Positions 26,586 through 31,600 of a DNA stretch of 31,600 bases are shown here, piece by piece. The stretch's first letter is position 1; every line of letters starts with the position of its first letter. The DNA lies in the IMG/VR virus record IMGVR_UViG_3300025127_000137, positions 1 through 31,600 of that record. One strand, written 5' to 3'. The stretch comes from a virus. The position numbers were made by a program, and so were the translations under genes. Below the pieces are notes generated by a model. It was not told the DNA's origin, did no database searches, and saw only the letters and a program-made list of their open reading frames with translations.

Positions 26586-28659
26586 CAATATTTCTGAAGC
26601 ATTAACCTACCTGTCGGATGAACCCGACGTAAAGGCACTGAACTTAGCATACGACCAAACGGTCACTGAGCTTGAGGCATATTTTGACTTATGCAGAACG
26701 TCTTACGACGAACGAAGAAACTTCTGGCCAGGTAAGTCCAGGGATCACCGAAAGCACGGATCCGATGCATTTCCCTGGGAGGGAGCATCTGACATTGAGT
26801 GCCACATCATAGATGAGCGAATTACTCGGCTAGTAGCATTGTTCATGTCCTCACTACGTAGGGCCAACGTAAGAGCCTTCCCCGTAGAAAGCGGCGACAT
26901 AGCACGAAGTAAATTAGTCTCAGGTTTTCTTAAGTGGATGGTTAGCTCAGGGTACATCCCTCGCTTCTACAGAGAGATGGAACTGGGCGCTAACTATATG
27001 CTGGAGCGCGGTATATTAATTACATATGTCGGGTGGCACAGGGAGGACAGAACCTTTAAACAACTGATTGATTTGAATCAGATTGCAGAAATAAGCCCAG
27101 AGGCCGCAATGGCTATACAGTCAGGGGACTCGGACGAGGAGTTAATACTCCTTCTTCAAAACACATTTGATGGAGTAACAGAGAAAAGAGCTAAGAAGGC
27201 ACTGAAAGAACTGAGAAAGAACGGGGTTACTGAACTACCGATTGTAAAACGGCAAGTGAATTCTCCCGAAGTTAAAACACTGGCACCCGACGGCGACTTC
27301 TTTTTTCCTCCATATGTTACCGATCCTCAGCGAGCGCCTTATTGCTTCTGGAAGACTTACTACACAGCACAGGAGTTACAAACAAAAGTATCTACTGATG
27401 GATGGGATGAGGACTTCGTTGATTACATTATATCTAAATACAGGGGCGTCAATATTGATAGCATTGAGCGCGAACAGGAGGGTAGGCGCAGCATAAGCCT
27501 TACGGACAATGCATACGAAGCGGACGAACTTATTGAAATAGTTTACGGATACCAGAGACTGATTGACGAAGAGGATGGATCCGAAGGCATTTACTGTACA
27601 GTATTTCACAAGGAATTCAGCGGTAATGAAATTGCCCCTGGTTACGCTAAGTTTGAATTACTTAACGGATACGAGGACTACCCAGTCGTAGTAACTCGAC
27701 TAGCTGAGGATACGAAACGTCTATACGATACCCAGACTATCCCCGACATTCTCCGTGGCATACAGAACCAGGTAAAGGTAGAAAAGGATTCCAGGATTGA
27801 TCGTAACAGCCTCGCTACCCTACCCCCGATTCTTCACCCAGTAGGACAGGCACCTACGGACTGGGGACCAGGTCGAATGATTCCATATCGCCGTAAGGGT
27901 GATCTGGACTTCGCTCCAACTCCTGCATACAATCAAGGTTCCCTTGAGATGGAAACTACCCTAACGGATCTTGCGGATCGACTTGTGGGTTTGGATGAGC
28001 AATCACAGATTAGCACAGTTCGACAGCAGTTCCTTGTGGACAAGTTCCTTAGCCATACAGCCGAGGTTCTCAGGATGTCATTCAAGTGCTTCCAGCGATT
28101 CGGTCCTGATGAAATATTCTTCCGAGTAACTGGCATCCCTGACGCACAGGTGTTTAACAAAGGTAACCCCGATGAGAACTTTGATATATTAATTAACTTC
28201 GATGTCCTTAATGCGGACCCAGAAAATGTTCAGGCAAAGCTCAAGCAGTTCGCTGAACTGACGCAGTTCAATACTAATAATAGAATGAGCATGGACAACT
28301 TCCTGGACATTGCGGCCAGTGCGGTTGACCCCGTCATGGCGGATGCTATTCTTCAGCCAGTTGAAAGCGCTCAAGAAGAAGTGGTCAAGCAGGTTACCGA
28401 TGACTTAGCCAAAATATTTGCTGGTATCGAAATGCCAGCTAGACCAGCAGGAGCGCAGATTGCTATGCAGGTCATACAGGAATACGCCCAGCAGCCCGAT
28501 ATTGCACAACGTGCAGCCACCGATGAAGCCTTCTCTGCAAGATTACAGAAATACATTGGACAATACACATTCCAGATGCAACAAGCCCAGAACGCTCAGA
28601 TTGGTAGAGTCGGCACGGCCCCTGCACAGATGGGTGCTGTTAATACTCAAAATATGTAG
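26575..28659 (+). CDS. Portal protein (podovirus type, 694 aa)
   Basis: 694 residues, the size class of P22/SU10-type portals. Recognisable N-terminal features: RRNFWPGKSRDHRKHGSDAF followed by PWEGASDIECHIIDERI, the conserved DxFPWEGASD segment that I associate with portal proteins of many podoviruses. A central helical/stem region follows, then a long Gln/Ala-rich C-terminal helix (about 600-694, e.g. MQVIQEYAQQPDIAQRAATD), like the barrel or crown of P22-type portals. It forms the dodecameric ring for packaging and tail attachment. Position right after the terminase genes and before scaffold and capsid agrees. The start overlaps the previous gene; the stop is TAG. Confidence 0.88.
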   Translation: MISNNISEALTYLSDEPDVKALNLAYDQTVTELEAYFDLCRTSYDERRNFWPGKSRDHRKHGSDAFPWEGASDIECHIIDERITRLVALFMSSLRRANVRAFPVESGDIARSKLVSGFLKWMVSSGYIPRFYREMELGANYMLERGILITYVGWHREDRTFKQLIDLNQIAEISPEAAMAIQSGDSDEELILLLQNTFDGVTEKRAKKALKELRKNGVTELPIVKRQVNSPEVKTLAPDGDFFFPPYVTDPQRAPYCFWKTYYTAQELQTKVSTDGWDEDFVDYIISKYRGVNIDSIEREQEGRRSISLTDNAYEADELIEIVYGYQRLIDEEDGSEGIYCTVFHKEFSGNEIAPGYAKFELLNGYEDYPVVVTRLAEDTKRLYDTQTIPDILRGIQNQVKVEKDSRIDRNSLATLPPILHPVGQAPTDWGPGRMIPYRRKGDLDFAPTPAYNQGSLEMETTLTDLADRLVGLDEQSQISTVRQQFLVDKFLSHTAEVLRMSFKCFQRFGPDEIFFRVTGIPDAQVFNKGNPDENFDILINFDVLNADPENVQAKLKQFAELTQFNTNNRMSMDNFLDIAASAVDPVMADAILQPVESAQEEVVKQVTDDLAKIFAGIEMPARPAGAQIAMQVIQEYAQQPDIAQRAATDEAFSARLQKYIGQYTFQMQQAQNAQIGRVGTAPAQMGAVNTQNM

Positions 28660-28681
28660 TATTGCTTTATTAACCAATACT
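28658..28681 (+). promoter_or_regulatory. Hairpin between portal stop and lysozyme start
   Basis: AGTATTG (28658-28664) and CAATACT (28675-28681) form a perfect 7-bp stem with a 10-nt loop. It begins inside the portal stop codon and ends 6 nt before the lysozyme ATG, covering the usual ribosome-binding region. It may limit lysozyme translation. Confidence 0.5.
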
Positions 28682-28687
28682 TGCAGG

Positions 28688-29215
28688 ATGATTGAGAATA
28701 AGACACCCTCACAATTTGCCTTACAGCGAGTTCGTGATCAGCGTTCACAGAGTTACTATGATATGCTTTCCCTTAATGAGGGCAACAAACCTAAGGTCTA
28801 CAAGGACAGCAAGGGTAACCGCACAATAGGAATTGGCTTCAATCTTGAAGACGCTGGTAATAGAAATTTCCTAAAGCAGAAGGGTATTAACATCAATGAA
28901 TTGTTCGCTGGAAGGGAGTTAACCGACAGGGAAACAAAAACCCTTTACAATCATAGCCTAACCCAAGCGTTCAGGGACGCTCAGTCATATGACCCTAACT
29001 TTGCCAAGAGACCCGAAGCAGTTAAGATGGCGCTAGTGGATATGGCTTTCAACTTAGGTCTAACCAAGTTAAATAAATTCGTGGAGATGAAAAAAGGTCT
29101 TATGAATAATGACTACAATGTTGCAGCCGATGAGATGGTTGACAGTAATTGGTACAAGCAGGTAAAGTCCAGAGGTCCCAGGATGGTTGAAGTAATGCGT
29201 TCAGCGGCACGATAA
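28688..29215 (+). CDS. T4-type lysozyme (GH24 muramidase)
   Basis: 175 residues from ATG 28688. The catalytic triad of phage T4 lysozyme (E11, D20, T26) appears as E31, D40 and T46 with identical spacing in SLNEGNKPKVYKDSKGNRTI followed by GIGFNL. The C-terminal half matches ALVDMAFNLG...F..M...(x)n..AA.E...S.WY.Q...R...V....R, also as in T4 lysozyme. It hydrolyses the beta-1,4 bond of peptidoglycan. There is no signal peptide or membrane helix, so export would need a holin, or the enzyme is packaged in the virion. The open frame continues upstream to 28418 but overlaps the portal, so that extension is rejected. Its location inside the head-gene run is unusual. Confidence 0.95.
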   Translation: MIENKTPSQFALQRVRDQRSQSYYDMLSLNEGNKPKVYKDSKGNRTIGIGFNLEDAGNRNFLKQKGININELFAGRELTDRETKTLYNHSLTQAFRDAQSYDPNFAKRPEAVKMALVDMAFNLGLTKLNKFVEMKKGLMNNDYNVAADEMVDSNWYKQVKSRGPRMVEVMRSAAR

Positions 29216-29434
29216 ATGAATATTCAAGAAGACATAAAGGCTCTTCAAGGTTACGAGTCCTTTGCTAGGTTCATAGATTTAATTCACTCCCTCAGGGAGG
29301 AAACAATTTCGGAGTTACACGAAGCTCCATCGGACAGGATACAACAGATATCGGGTCGTATAATTACATATGACCAGGTACTCCAAATGTGCGATTGGGA
29401 GAAACTTCAAGCAACTTTTAAGGACAGGATGTAA
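29216..29434 (+). CDS. Small helical protein (72 aa)
   Basis: Unrecognised. 72 residues, all-helical: MNIQEDIKALQGYESFARFI, HSLREETISELHEAPSDRIQ, ITYDQVLQMCDWEKLQATFK. The pattern resembles the many small phage proteins (about 70-90 aa, helical) found between portal and scaffold genes in marine podoviruses, which are unannotated. It starts on the base after the lysozyme stop and is followed by the scaffold promoter. A head accessory role is plausible only by position. Confidence 0.6.
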   Translation: MNIQEDIKALQGYESFARFIDLIHSLREETISELHEAPSDRIQQISGRIITYDQVLQMCDWEKLQATFKDRM

Positions 29435-29441
29435 CCACCTG

Positions 29442-29450
29442 TGCTATAAT
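29442..29450 (+). promoter_or_regulatory. Extended -10 promoter (TGcTATAAT) for scaffold and capsid
   Basis: TG at 29442-29443, one base, then TATAAT 29445-29450; no -35 like TTGACA upstream. Predicted +1 near 29457, about 33 nt before ATG 29490. It separates capsid genes from the packaging/lysozyme unit and suits their need for high expression. Confidence 0.6.
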
Positions 29451-29489
29451 CCAAACATCGCAATCTCTCGGCGTAAATGAGTGGCTATT

Positions 29490-30581
29490 ATGACAGATGA
29501 AATAACGACTGCTGACTCTGGGGCAGACACAAAACCAGTGGCAAATACTAATATATCCGTAACGGATCTTGCAAATCGTCGATTGGGCGAGATGACTTCT
29601 GAGCCAAAAGCTGAGGAAGAATCCAATCCAATTGCTGATGAATCAGTTGAAGAGAACTCAGAAGAGGCTGTTGAGGAAACTCAGGAAGCCGAATCAGAAA
29701 ACTCAGAGGTTGATTTAGATTCCGAGGATGTTCTTTCACAGATTGACTTGGACACCATGTCCGAGGAGGAATTACAGGAGTTATCCGAAAAGCTAGGCAG
29801 TAAGGCTGTTGCTAGATTTGGTGCTTTGACGGCAAAACGCAAAGCGGCAGAGGAGCGACTAGCAGTACTTGAGGCAGAACTCAAGGATAAGAAGAACCCT
29901 CTTGATACCCAAAAGAAAGTAGAAAACAACCCGTTCAGTTCATTGGAAACAATTGAACAGTTGCAGAGTAAATCTGCGGAGGTTGATAATATTATCGAAT
30001 GGGCCGAGGACTTATTATTTGAAAGTGATGGCTACGCCGCTGACGATGTAATAACAGAATTACAAGGAAGCGAGTTAACCAAGGCCGATGTTAGACGATC
30101 ACTACTCCAAGCCAGAAAGGCAAGTAAGACATTTTTACCTGACCAACTGCGTAAAGTAGAAGCCCAGATAAAGGGTACTGAACTTGAAACCGCATTTGAT
30201 AAACGGGCAAAGGATGAACTATCTTGGCTAAGTGGCGATGACAATGATACTAGGAGACAATACGAATCCACAATATCTGATCCAAGGTTCAAAAAACTAA
30301 AGGAGATTGTTAAGAGGGAGACACCTGAAATATCTGGTCAACTTGATTACTTCTTTGCCCATGCTGCTAATAGCATCTATGGCCGCAAGGCGGTGCCTCA
30401 GGGCAAATCAGGTATGACTATGAATCCTCCTAGAACTGGGCCAACTGGCTCCGCTAAATCGGATAAGTCACAGTCAAGAACTGCTAAGGCCATCAAGGAC
30501 TTGCAAAGTCAATTCCATCAATCGGGTAACGCTCGTGATTTCGCTGCACTTAGAAAACTACAAATGGCTTCACGCCGTTAA
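29490..30581 (+). CDS. Capsid scaffolding protein
   Basis: 363 residues from ATG 29490; a GTG at 29481 would add three. The N-terminal 90 residues are very acidic and Ser/Thr-rich (EESNPIADESVEENSEEAVE), followed by a coiled-coil segment (about 105-135) and a helical, charged middle; the C-terminus is basic (SDKSQSRTAKAIKDLQSQFH and ALRKLQMASRR). Acidic front, helical middle and basic helix-turn-helix-like end directly before the major capsid gene is the standard design of scaffolding proteins, which guide prohead assembly and then leave. There is no protease domain. Confidence 0.85.
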   Translation: MTDEITTADSGADTKPVANTNISVTDLANRRLGEMTSEPKAEEESNPIADESVEENSEEAVEETQEAESENSEVDLDSEDVLSQIDLDTMSEEELQELSEKLGSKAVARFGALTAKRKAAEERLAVLEAELKDKKNPLDTQKKVENNPFSSLETIEQLQSKSAEVDNIIEWAEDLLFESDGYAADDVITELQGSELTKADVRRSLLQARKASKTFLPDQLRKVEAQIKGTELETAFDKRAKDELSWLSGDDNDTRRQYESTISDPRFKKLKEIVKRETPEISGQLDYFFAHAANSIYGRKAVPQGKSGMTMNPPRTGPTGSAKSDKSQSRTAKAIKDLQSQFHQSGNARDFAALRKLQMASRR

Positions 30582-30613
30582 CTTAACTCATAAATAATTA
30601 ATCATTAAATACA

Positions 30614-31600
30614 ATGTCATTCTCAAATACATTCGATACTACTAATACAGGATCGGGCGTTTCTAACCGCGAAGACTTGACTGATGTCTTGACTATCCTC
30701 GCTCCAGAAGAAACTCCTATCCTTTCATCTGCTAATAAAGAACGCGCATCCTCAACATTTGTTGAGTGGACTGTTGATAGCCTTTCGGCTCCACAGACTG
30801 CTGGCATCTCTGAAGGTGCTGACGTTACCGCATTCACTGACCAGTTTGCTGGCCGTGCAAAACTTGGTAACCGCGTTCAAAAATTCCGTCGTGACTATAT
30901 GGTTTCCGATATGCAAGAAGCTGTCGATTCTGTTGGTCCCGCTAAGATCGCTCAAGCTGAAGCTAAAGCTATCCGCGAACTAAAGCGCGACGTTGAAGCT
31001 ACTATTGCTGGAACTCAACCCTCTGCTGTTGAAAACGGTGCTGGCACAGCCAACGCACTTCGTGGTCTTGGTAGCTGGTTAACTGGTTCTACTGGTCCTT
31101 CTGACGTTCCTGCTGCATTCCGCACACCTGATGATAGCGTCTACACAGCCGCAGAAGCTGCTGCTGGTGGAACTGGCCCATTCAGTGAATCAACTCTTAA
31201 CGGCATTATCAGTTCTATCTTCCGTGTAACTGGTTCAGCTAACAACCTTATGCTTGTTGCTGACACTGGCCTACGCCAAGTTATTGCTGACTTCGCTCGC
31301 GTTTCTTCTGGCTCTGACAATGTTCGCTCCGTGAACTACGACGGTGGTAGCGGTACTATCAAGTTATCCGTTGACCTCTATGAGTCCGATCATGGTGTTG
31401 TATCCATTGTTAACCAAAATCCTGACTGCGCGCCTAACTTTGGCGGTAATACAGCTACTGGTTCTGGTTACATCGTGAACCCAGAATACTACGGTATTCA
31501 CGAGCTTATCCCAATGGGATCAACTCGCCTTCCAAATCTTGGCGGCGGTGAGCGTGGATTCGTTGACTGTGCATTGACTCTCGGAGTGTACCATCCTGGC
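30614..31600 (+). CDS. Major capsid protein, SU10/DUF5309 type (partial)
   Basis: 329 residues visible; the C-terminus lies beyond the window. Motifs of the SU10 major-head/DUF5309 family (HK97 fold): NREDLTDVLTILAPEETPIL near the start, then TFVEWTVDSL, ISEGADVTAF, GRAKLGNRVQKFRRDYMVSD, and the long spine-helix region AQAEAKAIRELKRDVEATIA followed by ALRGLGSWL. Later parts (LNGIISSIFRVTG, LMLVADTGLRQVIADFA, VSIVNQNPDC) form the P/A domain. The protein builds the icosahedral head. ATG 30614 follows an AT-rich leader (ATTAAATACA) without Shine-Dalgarno. The family is known from podoviruses such as SU10 and from many marine contigs. Confidence 0.92.
   Translation, partial: MSFSNTFDTTNTGSGVSNREDLTDVLTILAPEETPILSSANKERASSTFVEWTVDSLSAPQTAGISEGADVTAFTDQFAGRAKLGNRVQKFRRDYMVSDMQEAVDSVGPAKIAQAEAKAIRELKRDVEATIAGTQPSAVENGAGTANALRGLGSWLTGSTGPSDVPAAFRTPDDSVYTAAEAAAGGTGPFSESTLNGIISSIFRVTGSANNLMLVADTGLRQVIADFARVSSGSDNVRSVNYDGGSGTIKLSVDLYESDHGVVSIVNQNPDCAPNFGGNTATGSGYIVNPEYYGIHELIPMGSTRLPNLGGGERGFVDCALTLGVYHPG

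Noticed and set aside
28418-28687. N-terminal extension of the lysozyme frame
   Set aside because: It overlaps the portal C-terminus; the ATG at 28688 gives a standard-length lysozyme.

Overview
The window is phage DNA: a tailed, double-stranded DNA virus, most likely a podovirus. The head genes include both terminase subunits, a portal, a scaffold and a SU10/DUF5309-type major capsid protein. A 2410-residue protein looks like an internal virion (DNA ejection) protein. There is a DnaB-type helicase with an Erf recombination module. I see no integrase, repressor, tRNA or RNA polymerase, so nothing here suggests a temperate or T7-type lifestyle. Short lysine-rich protein types like those at the left end are, as I recall, common in marine phages; a marine bacterial host is an inference and no host taxon can be read from the sequence. 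Shine-Dalgarno sites occur before some genes (13165, 19107, 20002, 24118), while many others start behind an AT-rich leader.

Layout. (1) 1-12681, rightward: the end of a holin-like membrane protein, four tiny Lys/Arg-rich proteins, three probable appendage or virion surface proteins, a 648-residue Gly/Pro-rich protein and the giant ejection-type protein. (2) 12682-12832: convergent, hairpin-rich terminator region. (3) 12833-18395, leftward: replication and recombination module (HTH protein, DnaB helicase, Nmad1/DUF1599-like protein, small SSB-like protein, Erf, endonuclease VII, two PD-(D/E)XK nucleases, small conserved proteins). A strong intrinsic terminator sits directly in front of it. 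(4) 18470-22513, leftward: a dozen small accessory proteins. Those from 20856 rightwards are separated by four copies of a composite two-hairpin RNA element, and three others share a repeated start region encoding MNTE. (5) 22514-23576: about 1 kb without a convincing gene, holding 12-bp iterons, palindromes, direct repeats and coding-like tracts broken by stops; a candidate origin, packaging or control region. (6) 23577-31600, rightward: small terminase, small protein, large terminase, two small proteins, portal, T4-type lysozyme, small protein, scaffold, major capsid protein (cut by the window end).

The genes run outward from the 1-kb region: leftward for replication and host takeover, rightward for packaging and structure. 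The rightward genes have three candidate promoters of one type, an extended -10 (TGnTAT[AC]AT) without a clear -35, before the small terminase, the scaffold and the 648-residue protein. This divides late expression into packaging/portal/lysis, capsid (and presumably tail genes beyond the window), and ejection proteins. In two of the three the predicted transcription start lies at or within about 3 nt of the ATG. A DNA polymerase, primase and tail tube genes are not in this window; they may lie beyond its edges.
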